NCBI GenBank assembly: GCA_039815825.1
Contig: JBCBYO010000001.1
Coordinates: 1-64,000 of the forward strand
Length of the DNA: 64,000 nucleotides
Source: JBCBDX01 sp039815825
Lineage (GTDB): Bacteria; Pseudomonadota; Alphaproteobacteria; Rhizobiales; Rhizobiaceae
Reading direction: 5' to 3'
Part shown: piece after piece, positions 43,334 to 51,711 of the stretch
How positions within the stretch are numbered: the stretch's first letter is position 1
Layout: every line of letters begins with the position of its first letter
Made by a program: the position numbers and the translations under genes
Notes under the pieces: model-generated
Database searches by the model: none
Seen by the model: the letters and a program-made list of their open reading frames with translations, nothing else
What the model was told of the DNA's origin: nothing

Positions 43334-43342
43334 TCCATCGCA

Positions 43343-45166
43343 TTAATCATCATCGGATGGATCAAGCACATCTTCAGCGCCATCTGCCATCGGAAACTCA
43401 CCTTCAATTGCATCGGCATCAGCCAATCGCACATTGACCACCTTGGCGCCGGGAAACTTCTCCAGAATTTTGGCCACTTCCGGATCACGACTGGCGTCTG
43501 AGACAAGTGCTTGTTTTTTAGCTTCCTCCTGCTGTGCGAGTGTCTGACCTTCAGCATCCCGTGCTAAAGAGATCATCCAGCGATCGCCGGTCCAATCCTG
43601 AAGCTTTTTCGACAAATCACCGAGTAGGCTCTGTGGCGCGCCTTCGGTCAAGCCAACCGTCAAACGACCGGGCTCAATAGCGGCAGGTAAAACATATTGT
43701 CGGATGTTGGCCTTCATCAGCGGATCGCGGTTCTTGTCGCAAAGCGCAATAACATCCTGCAATGAGTTGATCGCTACCTGAGGGGCTTTTTGTGCCGGTT
43801 CTGGTTCTGGCGTGCTGACAATCGGTGTAGGCGTTGCCACCGGACCGTTTGAGACAAGGCGCATGGTTGGCGCTGTATCGCCCGGCTCTGTCGACGCCAT
43901 CTGCGGCTGCGCGGTTCCTGCTGACATATTTGTTCCGGCACCGCCCGTCACGCCGGAAGGTGCTGCGCCAAACTCAGGACTTTGCTTAAGTGTCTCCAGC
44001 TGTTTGATCGCCTGGTCCAATGTCGGCAGATCTGCTGCATGCGCTAGTCGGATCAGCACCATTTCCGCGGCCGCGAAGGGTCGTGCTGCTGTTTCTGTTT
44101 CAGCAATACCTTTTAAAAGAATTTGCCAAGCACGACCCAGCGTCTGCACTGATAGCTTTTGCGAGAACTGCAGACCCATGTCGCGTTCTTCCGGGGTAAG
44201 GGACGCGTCAATTTGTGCAGCCTGCGGCACAAAGCGTAGGCGGGTTACCAGATGGGTAAATTGGGCCAAGTCACTCAAGATCACCGCCGGATCAGCTCCC
44301 TGATCATAGAGTGATTTGAAGGCCTCAAGTGTGGCGACCATGTCGCCGACCATGATCTTTTCAAACAGACGTACGACCTGCCCCCGGTCAGCCAGACCGA
44401 GCATCGTGCGGACGGAGTGTTCGTCGACATTGGCGTTTGTATGAGCAATCGCTTGGTCAAGGATAGACAACGCGTCGCGCACTGACCCTTCGCCAGCCCG
44501 CGCGATCATGGCAAGCGACGCCTCGTCGATCTTCACCTCTTCCTTTTCGGCAATATTAGCCAAATGCTTGGCCAAGATATCGGCTTCGACCCGACGCAGA
44601 TCAAACCGCTGACAGCGCGATAGAACTGTTATGGGTACTTTGCGAATTTCAGTTGTGGCAAAGATGAATTTGGCGTGTGGTGGCGGCTCTTCCAGCGTTT
44701 TCAAAAGAGCGTTGAAGGCCTTTTCCGACAGCATGTGTATTTCGTCGATAATGTAGACCTTGTAGCGCGCCGACACAGGTGCGTATCGCACACCGTCGAT
44801 GATTTGCTTGATGTCGTCGATGCCCGTATGCGACGCGGCGTCCATCTCAACAATGTCGACATGGCGGCCTTCCATGATGGCCGCGCAATGTTCGCCAAGC
44901 TGTTCCAAATCGATGGATGGCGCATCAACAGCGTCGCGTTTGTAATTAAGCGCGCGCGCCAGAATCCGGGCTGTGGTCGTTTTGCCGACACCCCGTACAC
45001 CTGTCAGCATCCAAGCTTGGGCAATCCGTCCCGCCTCAAAGGCGTTCTTCAGCGTCTGCACCATCGGTTCCTGCCCGATCAGAGCCGAGAAATCCGATGG
45101 GCGGTATTTGCGCGCCAAAACGCGATACGCGGCTTGCTTTTCGGAAACGGGGGTCGGGTCAGTCAT
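43343..45166 (-). CDS. dnaX: DNA polymerase III subunit gamma/tau
   Basis: The clamp-loader ATPase of the replicative polymerase. The 607-aa protein has Walker A GVRGVGKTTTA (about 44), Walker B/DExx IIDEIHMLSEKAFNALLKTLEEPP (about 123), the sensor-1 region TTEIRKVPITVLSRCQRFDLRR, a three-domain clamp-loader core to about 365, a Pro/Thr/Ala-rich linker (about 385-460) and a C-terminal tau domain. The four-cysteine zinc module of E. coli DnaX is largely absent (only EHC remains), as I recall for other alphaproteobacteria. No convincing frameshift signal is visible, so only tau may be made this way. Confidence 0.95.
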   Translation of the reverse strand: MTDPTPVSEKQAAYRVLARKYRPSDFSALIGQEPMVQTLKNAFEAGRIAQAWMLTGVRGVGKTTTARILARALNYKRDAVDAPSIDLEQLGEHCAAIMEGRHVDIVEMDAASHTGIDDIKQIIDGVRYAPVSARYKVYIIDEIHMLSEKAFNALLKTLEEPPPHAKFIFATTEIRKVPITVLSRCQRFDLRRVEADILAKHLANIAEKEEVKIDEASLAMIARAGEGSVRDALSILDQAIAHTNANVDEHSVRTMLGLADRGQVVRLFEKIMVGDMVATLEAFKSLYDQGADPAVILSDLAQFTHLVTRLRFVPQAAQIDASLTPEERDMGLQFSQKLSVQTLGRAWQILLKGIAETETAARPFAAAEMVLIRLAHAADLPTLDQAIKQLETLKQSPEFGAAPSGVTGGAGTNMSAGTAQPQMASTEPGDTAPTMRLVSNGPVATPTPIVSTPEPEPAQKAPQVAINSLQDVIALCDKNRDPLMKANIRQYVLPAAIEPGRLTVGLTEGAPQSLLGDLSKKLQDWTGDRWMISLARDAEGQTLAQQEEAKKQALVSDASRDPEVAKILEKFPGAKVVNVRLADADAIEGEFPMADGAEDVLDPSDDD

Positions 45167-45287
45167 ACGTCTTTATTATAGGAGGATATCGGCGGACGGT
45201 AGTGGCGGACCTTGTTAATTTCGTGCGTAACCTTTCTCGCACTACCCTCTGTTGTTTAACGCCGTCACTTGCGTTACACCGCGCCAT

Positions 45288-45311
45288 CGCAGGTGCATTG
45301 ACCTGCGTTTT
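45288..45311 (+). terminator. Short hairpin with T4 tail
   Basis: CGCAGGT/ACCTGCG form a 7-bp stem with a 6-base loop followed by four T on the plus strand. No plus-strand gene precedes it, so it may end a short antisense transcript or belong to the structured element that begins four bases later. Confidence 0.4.
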
Positions 45312-45314
45312 GGA

Positions 45315-45428
45315 GATTTTATGCGAGAGTCCCGGGCCTAGGCCCGTTCCTGGCCGTTTATCAGGAACAGCGAAAACGGGAACCGAGCGGTGAGCCGCCC
45401 GGAGTCGTTGTTGTGACCGCATAAAATC
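45315..45428. ncRNA. Candidate structured RNA between dnaX and yjhX
   Basis: Perfect 11-bp inverted arms (45315-45325, 45418-45428) enclose further nested pairs: CCGGGC/GCCCGG (45332-45337, 45397-45402), CCCG/CGGG (45343-45346, 45377-45380) and TTCCTG/CAGGAA (45347-45352, 45362-45367) with a 9-base loop. The result is a rod of stacked helices and internal loops about 114 bases long. An alternative local hairpin is the 14-bp palindrome at 45333-45346. It ends 11 bases before the yjhX start and lies about 150 bases upstream of dnaX on the other strand, so it could be a leader of either or an independent RNA. I do not recognise a known family. Confidence 0.5.
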
Positions 45429-45439
45429 GAGAAATCTCA

Positions 45440-45697
45440 GTGAATATTTCAAAGCACGAACAGCGTGTTTTGCACGTGCTCGCATTGGGTGGCGCAATCC
45501 ACCATGAACGATGCGAAAACGGCAAGATACGGGCTGTGATTTGTTACACACGCGAAGGACACGTTTTGACCGACTGCACCCTTTCCGTGTTTTTGCGCCT
45601 TAAGAAACGTCGCCTGATCCGTTCCTCAAACGGGCGGCCATACCGCGCATCGCGAACCGGTATCGAGGCGGTTCGTTCACAGCTTAATCAACGGTGA
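45440..45697 (+). CDS. yjhX: YjhX-family (UPF0386) small protein
   Basis: An 85-aa protein matching the YjhX family along its whole length: MNISKHEQRVLHVLALGG, then CYTREGHVLTDCTLSVFLRLKKRRLI, then a YRASRTGIEAVRSQL ending. YjhX has been described as the toxin of the YjhX-YjhQ pair in E. coli; no YjhQ-type acetyltransferase gene is next to it here, so toxin activity is not implied. GTG start, with only a weak GAGAAA upstream, directly behind the structured element. Confidence 0.85.
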   Translation: MNISKHEQRVLHVLALGGAIHHERCENGKIRAVICYTREGHVLTDCTLSVFLRLKKRRLIRSSNGRPYRASRTGIEAVRSQLNQR

Positions 45698-45743
45698 TGG
45701 CATAATCTTCAATTGTTAGGTCTTGTTGTCATCGGCAAATAGT

Positions 45744-45779
45744 TTTGGGGCTCGCAGGTTAAAACTTGCTGGCCCCAAA
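45744..45779. repeat. Long imperfect hairpin downstream of the SRP RNA
   Basis: TTTGGGGC and GCCCCAAA form an outer 8-bp stem and GCAGGTT/AACTTGC an inner 7-bp one with one G-T pair, separated by a 2x2 mismatch. It is about 120 bases beyond the 3' end of the SRP RNA and 47 bases after yjhX. Neither strand has a T run after it, so I call it only a hairpin. Confidence 0.45.
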
Positions 45780-45899
45780 TGGATAAATTGGTCCATGGAC
45801 GATGTGCTGCTTTTGGGTACGGGTACCAAGTTGGCCCTTTGGCTAAAGACTTTGCTGCGCAATTGCTTGCCGGCCAACTACGGCGCTGCGCTTGTCTTG

Positions 45900-46003
45900 G
45901 GTGGGAGGCTGGCACGGCGACCCGTGCCCGGCTCGTTAGGGCTGCTTCCTTCCGGACCTGACCCGGTTGGCGAGTGGCGACGTCCACCACCAACCTCCCG
46001 CCG
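45900..46003 (-). ncRNA. ffs: Signal recognition particle RNA (small 4.5S type)
   Basis: On the minus strand the universally conserved apical region GGTCAGGTCCGGAAGGAAGC is present around 45948-45967, followed by AGCCCTAACGAG as usual in alphaproteobacteria. The ends pair: 5' GGGAGGTTGG (45990-45999) with 3' CCAGCCTCCCAC (45901-45912). The RNA scaffolds Ffh for co-translational targeting to the membrane. The exact ends are estimated to within a few bases. It precedes dnaX on the same strand, with yjhX lying between on the opposite strand. Confidence 0.93.
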
Positions 46004-46070
46004 CTGATATCTGCCTTCAACGACAAAAATGCAAGTCGCCAAATTGGAATTTGCTGCTAGCATGGCCGTC

Positions 46071-46475
46071 ATGACTGTCTTTGTGCTTGATAAAAAGTTG
46101 GAAGCCGACACTTTGGCGATCGCCGATATCGGGCTGTGCAGGATGCGGCTGATGAACGACAAGCGCTTTCCGTGGCTGATTTTGGTGCCAAAGCGCGCCG
46201 ATGTGCGTGAAATCCATCAGTTGTCGCCGCTCGATCAGACCATGCTCACGTTTGAAATCACACAGACGTCGAAATTGTTGCAGCGTGTCACTGGCGCGGA
46301 AAAAATGAATGTCGCGGCACTCGGCAATCAAGTTCCTCAGCTCCATGTTCATGTGATTGCGCGTTTTGAGGCGGACGATGCTTGGCCCGCACCTGTCTGG
46401 GGCGTCGGCAAAGCGTTGACATATGAGGCGGAAGAAGCGCAAACGCTTGTCGATCAAATTGTTTCGCAGCTTTAA
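46071..46475 (+). CDS. HIT-family nucleotide-binding protein
   Basis: A 134-aa histidine-triad fold with the alphaproteobacterial pattern MNDKRFPWLILVPKRAD (about 33) and PQLHVHVIARF (about 97). The motif reads Q-L-H-V-H: the nucleophilic and third histidines are kept, the first is Gln. Family members hydrolyse or transfer nucleotide phosphoramidates or dinucleotide polyphosphates; the substrate is not predictable. ATG 46071 is preferred (MTVFVLDKKLEADT) over earlier in-frame starts at 46062 and 46029. It is eight bases ahead of nudC and probably cotranscribed. Confidence 0.88.
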   Translation: MTVFVLDKKLEADTLAIADIGLCRMRLMNDKRFPWLILVPKRADVREIHQLSPLDQTMLTFEITQTSKLLQRVTGAEKMNVAALGNQVPQLHVHVIARFEADDAWPAPVWGVGKALTYEAEEAQTLVDQIVSQL

Positions 46476-46483
46476 TTCTACTT

Positions 46484-47431
46484 ATGTCTTTTGCTCTCTT
46501 CGATGCCCCGTTTCCGGAAAACTCCTCCCGTGTGGGATTTGCAGGCGGTCAGCTTGAACGTTTGAGCGAAAAGCGGGACGAAACCAGCGTCTCCAATGCG
46601 ATTGCGGACCCACGCGCGCTTACCCTGATCGTAGGCCGCGGGCATGTGTTGCTGAAACTCGACAATGATGTGCCCACCCATGTTTGGTGCTCGTTTGAAG
46701 AGGCAGAAGCTTTAGGTGCAGAAATCCATGAACCGGTACTGTTGGGTTATGAAGCTGATGGCGCGCCACGCTTTGCCTGCTTTTCATCACTGGATCGAGA
46801 GAATGCACCGACTGGCCATGCGGCAATCGATTATCGATCGGTTTATATCGCTGGCTATCTCACCGATCAGGACCTCGGTGCACTGGCGCAAGGGGCCGCG
46901 CTTGTTGCCTGGCATCAATCACACCAGTTTTGCTCCCGTTGCGGCACGCGTAGCGAACCGGCCGATGGCGGGTATAAACGTATTTGTCCTGCATGTGGGA
47001 CAGCGCATTTCCCACGCACCGATCCGGTGGTCATCATGTTGACCGTATCGGCTGACGCAGAGCGCGTTTTACTGGGGCGAAGCCCCCACTTTCCTGAAGG
47101 CATGTATTCCTGTCTGGCTGGCTTTGTGGAGCCGGGCGAAACACTGGAACATGCCGTGCGGCGTGAAACCGCGGAAGAAGCTGGCGTACAAGTCGGGCGC
47201 GTTGCTTATCACGCAAGCCAACCTTGGCCGTTCCCCTATTCGATGATGATCGGCATGTATGGCGAGGCCATCAGCGAAACCATCAAACTCGATGATGAAT
47301 TGGATGATGCGCGTTGGTTTTCGCGCGGTGAAGTTCAGTTGATGATCGCCGGCACCCATCCGCAGGGTATAAAGATGCCGCCAAAAGGCGCCATCGCCTG
47401 GCGCCTGGTAGAAGATTGGGTGTTGAGCTGA
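46484..47431 (+). CDS. nudC: NAD(+) diphosphatase NudC
   Basis: Hydrolyses NADH to NMNH and AMP and removes NAD caps from RNA. The 315-aa protein has the zinc ribbon CSRCGTRSEP...CPACGTAHFPR (about 150-175), the Nudix box GFVEPGETLEHAVRRETAEEAG (about 208) and the NudC-specific SQPWPFPYSMM (about 245) that distinguishes this branch from other Nudix enzymes. It converges directly on pheA with no gap. Confidence 0.94.
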   Translation: MSFALFDAPFPENSSRVGFAGGQLERLSEKRDETSVSNAIADPRALTLIVGRGHVLLKLDNDVPTHVWCSFEEAEALGAEIHEPVLLGYEADGAPRFACFSSLDRENAPTGHAAIDYRSVYIAGYLTDQDLGALAQGAALVAWHQSHQFCSRCGTRSEPADGGYKRICPACGTAHFPRTDPVVIMLTVSADAERVLLGRSPHFPEGMYSCLAGFVEPGETLEHAVRRETAEEAGVQVGRVAYHASQPWPFPYSMMIGMYGEAISETIKLDDELDDARWFSRGEVQLMIAGTHPQGIKMPPKGAIAWRLVEDWVLS

Positions 47432-48313
47432 TCAGACCTTGCTCGCACCATCCCATTTTTGGCCGACGCGAAAGTCGGCCGCCGGATAAACGCCGAGCAC
47501 ACGGAAGTGATCGGAGAAAAAACCGATCTCTTCAAAAGCGAATTTCACATTCTCATCGTCCGGGTGGCCTTCGATGTCGGCGTAGAACTGCGTGGCGAAA
47601 AACTTGCCGCCGATTTGGTAGCTCTCAAGTTTCGTCATGTTGACGCCATTGGTCGCAAACCCGCCCATCGCTTTATAAAGCGCGGCGGGCAGGTTGCGCA
47701 CACGGAACACGAAGGTCGTCATCATCAGTTGGTCGGCCGAAGCCCTTTTGGGCGTCGCCGGATCTTTTGAGAGAACCACAAAGCGCGTCACATTGTTTTC
47801 ATGATCCTCAACATCGCGTTCGATGATATCCAACCCATACATGGATGCTGCCAATTCTGGCGCGAGCGCTGCCATCGACGGGTCTTTCTCCTCAGCAACC
47901 AGTTTGGCGGCACCCGCGGTATCGCCTGCAACAATCGGCTTCCAACCATTGCCGCGTATATACTGGCGACATTGGCCGAGCGCATGAATATGGCTGTGAA
48001 CGGTTTTCAACTGTGACCGCTCGGCACCTGGAAGCGCCATGAGCTGAAAATGGATCGGCAGAAAGAACTCGCCAACGATGTGCAGGTCGCTTTCTGGCAA
48101 CAATGTGTGGATATCGGCTACCCGCCCGGCGATCGTGTTTTCAATGGGGATCATGGCAAGGCGTGTTGTGCCCTGATCTACAGCGTTAAAGGCATCTTCA
48201 AAAGTTGGGCACGGAAAGGGCGTCATATCGGGGAACATTTGCCGACATGCTGTGTCTGAGTTGGCGCCAGGTTCACCTTGAAACGCGATGAGGTTTTCCG
48301 AGTTATTATTCAT
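47432..48313 (-). CDS. pheA: Prephenate dehydratase
   Basis: Converts prephenate to phenylpyruvate in phenylalanine synthesis. The 293-aa monofunctional enzyme has the N-terminal AFQGEPGANS, the region IPIENTIAGRV (about 55), the catalytic NNVTRFVVL (about 173) and a C-terminal ACT domain (TFVFRVRNLPAALYKAMGGFATNGVNMTKLESYQ, about 200-235) for Phe feedback. There is no chorismate mutase domain. kdsB precedes it by ten bases on the same strand. Confidence 0.95.
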   Translation of the reverse strand: MNNNSENLIAFQGEPGANSDTACRQMFPDMTPFPCPTFEDAFNAVDQGTTRLAMIPIENTIAGRVADIHTLLPESDLHIVGEFFLPIHFQLMALPGAERSQLKTVHSHIHALGQCRQYIRGNGWKPIVAGDTAGAAKLVAEEKDPSMAALAPELAASMYGLDIIERDVEDHENNVTRFVVLSKDPATPKRASADQLMMTTFVFRVRNLPAALYKAMGGFATNGVNMTKLESYQIGGKFFATQFYADIEGHPDDENVKFAFEEIGFFSDHFRVLGVYPAADFRVGQKWDGASKV

Positions 48314-48323
48314 TTCAATGCCG

Positions 48324-49055
48324 TTAGCCGAGCGCTAGGCGCGCCTTTTCCAAGTCTTCAGGCGTATCAACGCCAAGTGGCACGGTGTCAATGATTGCGG
48401 CATAAATCTGCATGCCAGCTTCTAACGCGCGCAGCTGTTCAAGCCGTTCACGCATTTCGAGCGGTGATGGCGGTAGGCTGACAAACCGTTTCAGTGCTTG
48501 GCGGCGAAACGCATAAAGGCCGATATGGTGGTATAGCGGCCCCTCGCCCCAAGGCGCTCTCGCGCGGGTAAAGTAAAGAGTCCGCAATGTGTCTGTGGAA
48601 TCAGGCAAATGGCTGCCGACAATTTTGACAACATTCTCGTTGGCCTTTTCAGCCTCGTCTTCGATTATCGTGCCGAGCGTTGCGATATCGCATTGTTCAA
48701 TCTCAAGCGGCTTGAGCGCTGCGCGAATGTCGCTTGCTGGAATAGTCGGCAAATCACCCTGAACATTGATAATTATATCGTAGCTTTCATCAGGATCTGC
48801 GAGCGCCAGCGCTTCCGCGATGCGATCGGTGCCCGATTGGTGATCTTGGCGCGTCATGATTGCGTGATGATCATGGTCACGTACGGTATCAAACACTTGC
48901 CGATCATCGGTGGCGACAATCACCGTAGCGCAATCAGCCTCGCGCGCGCGATCTGCTACGTGCACAATCATCGGTTTGCCCACAATATCAGCCAGCGGTT
49001 TACCGGGCAGACGCGTTGATGCCATGCGGGCAGGAATGATGATAATCGGGTTCAT
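48324..49055 (-). CDS. kdsB: 3-deoxy-manno-octulosonate cytidylyltransferase
   Basis: Activates KDO as CMP-KDO for lipopolysaccharide inner core. The 243-aa product starts with the nucleotide-binding IIIPARMASTRLPGKPLADI (about 3-23) and has ATDDRQVFDTV (about 50), NVQGDLPTIPASDI (about 97) and HIGLYAFRRQAL (about 175), all normal for KdsB. It implies a KDO-containing LPS. It heads the kdsB-pheA pair and diverges from cycM. Confidence 0.95.
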   Translation of the reverse strand: MNPIIIIPARMASTRLPGKPLADIVGKPMIVHVADRAREADCATVIVATDDRQVFDTVRDHDHHAIMTRQDHQSGTDRIAEALALADPDESYDIIINVQGDLPTIPASDIRAALKPLEIEQCDIATLGTIIEDEAEKANENVVKIVGSHLPDSTDTLRTLYFTRARAPWGEGPLYHHIGLYAFRRQALKRFVSLPPSPLEMRERLEQLRALEAGMQIYAAIIDTVPLGVDTPEDLEKARLALG

Positions 49056-49202
49056 ATACCACTCATGGTAAAGGTTGGTTTCAGCGACAATCAGTCACCT
49101 TGGGATGCGACCTTATATGTGTTGCGCGCGCCGAGCAAAAGACATACTACACGCGCCTATCGGGGGGCTGAAAAGCCCAGCACTTTAAGAATTAGGTCGG
49201 AT

Positions 49203-49745
49203 ATGGCTATCGATTATAACATGTATGCAGGCGCGTTCCTGTCCACGGTTTTTGTTGTGATGACTGTGGGCATTGTTGGGGACACGGTTTTTCACCATGA
49301 TGAGCCCGAGCAACAAGGGTTTGCCATCGCGGTCGAAGAGACCGACGCCGGACCTGCACCGGTCGAAGAAGAAGAGACACTTGCTGCCATCACACCGCTT
49401 CTGGCAAGCGCTGACATTGCTTCAGGCGAAAGCGTTTTCCGCCAGTGTCAATCCTGCCACAATGTAGCCGATGGCGCCGGAAACAAAGCTGGTCCCAATC
49501 TTTGGGGCGTTATCGGTAGACAACCAGGTGTATATCCGGACTTCCGCTATTCCTCCGCAATGGTCTCTTACGGGGAAGCAAATGCCCAGTGGGATTTCGA
49601 GGCTATGAACCGCTTCCTCGCCAAGCCGAAGGACTATATCGACGGTACGTCCATGGGCTATCGCGGGCTGCGCGATGAGGAAGATCGTGCCAACCTGATC
49701 GCTTATCTTAATGCGCAGTCCGGCGCACCTTTGTCTTATGAGTAA
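49203..49745 (+). CDS. cycM: Membrane-anchored c-type cytochrome (CycM/c552 type)
   Basis: An electron carrier to a terminal oxidase. The 180-aa protein has one N-terminal helix (about 7-28, MYAGAFLSTVFVVMTVGIVG) that stays as an anchor, a Glu/Pro-rich linker (about 36-62) and a class I cytochrome domain with the single haem motif CQSCH (about 83), GPNLWGVIGR and the axial Met in GTSMGYRGL (about 146). ATG 49203 is chosen because the anchor begins there. It ends at a clear terminator. Confidence 0.9.
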   Translation: MAIDYNMYAGAFLSTVFVVMTVGIVGDTVFHHDEPEQQGFAIAVEETDAGPAPVEEEETLAAITPLLASADIASGESVFRQCQSCHNVADGAGNKAGPNLWGVIGRQPGVYPDFRYSSAMVSYGEANAQWDFEAMNRFLAKPKDYIDGTSMGYRGLRDEEDRANLIAYLNAQSGAPLSYE

Positions 49746-49773
49746 CATCGTTCTGACTGAAATGTGACGAAAT

Positions 49774-49798
49774 GGCCCGCCAAACAGCGGGCCTTTTT
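49774..49798 (+). terminator. Rho-independent terminator after cycM
   Basis: GGCCCGC/GCGGGCC, a 7-bp stem with a 6-base loop and five T, 29 bases after the cycM stop. It separates cycM from the peptide transporter operon. Confidence 0.9.
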
Positions 49799-49866
49799 CA
49801 TTTCAGGGCTTTGAATCGCTGAAATAGCACCTAGTCTTTTAAGGATAAGATTTGCAGGAGGCGTTC

Positions 49867-51711
49867 ATGCGTTCGATTTCCCTTGGCGTTGGCATTGTGG
49901 CCCTGACAGCCATGGCAACAGGTCATTCAGCAATCGCTCAGACTGAAGGCGATTGGATTACAACGAACTCATTAATCACCGAAAGCAAATATCAGGAGGG
50001 ATGGACGCATTATGAACATGCCAATCCCGACGCCCCCAAGGGTGGCACGTTTAATCTGGCTGTTCAGGGAACCTTCGACAGTTTTAATCCGTATATAGTT
50101 CGCGGAACGGCGGCCGCAGGTTTCGCCCGTTTTGGCGGCGGGCTGATCTACGAAACGCTGATGGATCAATCCATCGATGAGCCATCGGCAAGCCACCCGC
50201 ATCTGGCGGCAGCGTTTCGTTACCCGGACGACTATTCGTCAGCTACCTATCGCCTAAACCCCGATGCACGTTGGCATGACGGCGTCTCCGTGACGACAGA
50301 TGATGTGGTCTGGACCTTTGAACAGCTAAAAGAGATTAGCCAGATCTACCGCGCCTATTATGCCAATGTGGTGTCGGCAGAAGCACTAAACGAAACCGAT
50401 ATCTTGTTTACATTTGACCAGTCAGGCAATCGTGAACTGCCAAAAATCTTGGGTGACATGCCGGTCTTTCCCAAGCATTGGTGGACCGGCGTGAACGCCG
50501 AAGGAGAGCCGCGCGACATCACGGAGCCAACGTTGGAACCGCCGCTTGGCTCAGGTCCCTATCGTGTGAAATCTTTTGAATCAGGCAACTCAATCACTTG
50601 GGAGCGCGTGGAGGATTGGTGGGCTGCTGATCTTCCGATCAACAAGGGTCGATATAATTTCGACGAGATCTCCTACACCTACTTTCTTGATGCGACGCCC
50701 ATTTGGGAAGCCTTCAAGAAGGGTGGCATCCAAGATTTTCGCACTGAGACACGTTCCGCACGATGGGCAGGTGAATACAACTTCCCCGCGTTTGAAGATG
50801 GCCGGGTAACCCGACGGGCCTTCCCAACCGTTCGCCCTCAGCCGATGCAAGGCTTTGCGATGAACCAGCGCCGCGACAAATTCAAGGACCGCCGTGTGCG
50901 GCAGGCGCTTGCCCATTTGTTTGATTTTGAAAGCGTCAACCGCTTGCAGCTATCCGGTTTGAGAACCCGCACCGACAGCTATTTTGAGGGCGGCGAGTTG
51001 GCCTCCAGCGGGCTCCCAGAAGGGCGTGAACTGGAGATTTTGGAAGAGTTTCGCGACGAACTGCCAGCTGAGCTTTTCACGCAGGCTTACGAAAACCCGG
51101 TCAATGGCGAACGCGCCAACCGCCGTGCAAATCAACGTATTGCCGCCACTTTGTTACGGGAAGCAGGATGGCGGCCCGCAAACGGACAGTGGGTAAACGA
51201 GGCAGGCGAACCCTTTACCATCGAATTTCTCGGTGGCTCTCAAGTGGCACAGATTATTTCCGGACAGTTTGTCGAAGACCTGCGCTCATTTGGCATCGAC
51301 GCTTCACTGCGCATCGTCGACGCGAGCCAGTATGTTTCGCGCCTGGAGCAGTTTGATTTCGACATGACGACTACGGTGCTTTCACAATCACTGTCTCCCG
51401 GCAATGAGCAACGCGACTTTTGGTCGACTGAAGCGGCTTCCGCACCCGACTCCCGCAATCTGTCAGGCATTGAAAACCCGGTCGTCGACAGCTTAATCGA
51501 AACCATCATCTTTGCTGAAGACCGTGCGGAACTCATCGCTGCGAGCCGGGCTCTGGATCGGGTTCTCCTATGGAACTACTATTACATTCCACAGTGGCAT
51601 TCACCGGAACAATGGGTTGCCTGGTGGGACAAGTTTGAATTTGTCGACAATCAACCGCCCTATACCGGCGTCGACACGCAATCCTGGTGGATCAAGGCGG
51701 GGTCGCAATAA
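49867..51711 (+). CDS. Peptide ABC transporter periplasmic binding protein (YejA type), first copy
   Basis: A 614-aa family 5 solute-binding protein. Signal peptide MRSISLGVGIVALTAMATGHSAIAQ (cleavage about 25). Recognition segments include HYEHANPDAPKGGTFNLAVQG (about 53) and DARWHDGVSVTTDDVVWTFEQLKE (about 138). YejA-type proteins bind oligopeptides or, in some bacteria, peptide-linked antibiotics such as microcin C. GGAGG lies six bases before the ATG. Its TAA overlaps the next ATG by one base, so both binding-protein genes are coupled. Confidence 0.9.
   Translation: MRSISLGVGIVALTAMATGHSAIAQTEGDWITTNSLITESKYQEGWTHYEHANPDAPKGGTFNLAVQGTFDSFNPYIVRGTAAAGFARFGGGLIYETLMDQSIDEPSASHPHLAAAFRYPDDYSSATYRLNPDARWHDGVSVTTDDVVWTFEQLKEISQIYRAYYANVVSAEALNETDILFTFDQSGNRELPKILGDMPVFPKHWWTGVNAEGEPRDITEPTLEPPLGSGPYRVKSFESGNSITWERVEDWWAADLPINKGRYNFDEISYTYFLDATPIWEAFKKGGIQDFRTETRSARWAGEYNFPAFEDGRVTRRAFPTVRPQPMQGFAMNQRRDKFKDRRVRQALAHLFDFESVNRLQLSGLRTRTDSYFEGGELASSGLPEGRELEILEEFRDELPAELFTQAYENPVNGERANRRANQRIAATLLREAGWRPANGQWVNEAGEPFTIEFLGGSQVAQIISGQFVEDLRSFGIDASLRIVDASQYVSRLEQFDFDMTTTVLSQSLSPGNEQRDFWSTEAASAPDSRNLSGIENPVVDSLIETIIFAEDRAELIAASRALDRVLLWNYYYIPQWHSPEQWVAWWDKFEFVDNQPPYTGVDTQSWWIKAGSQ

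Noticed and set aside
43330..43557. Alternative frame at the end of dnaX with an A6 run, as a programmed frameshift
   Set aside because: The A run is near residue 545, too late to make a gamma-type product, and no stimulatory hairpin or upstream Shine-Dalgarno sequence is evident.
43343..45166. Loss of the zinc-binding cysteines in DnaX as a novelty
   Set aside because: As far as I recall the loss is common in alphaproteobacterial DnaX, so it is noted in the annotation only.
45159..45551. 130-codon minus-strand open frame over the structured element and yjhX
   Set aside because: It is basic and without family features, and overlaps both the structured repeats and a recognised gene on the other strand.
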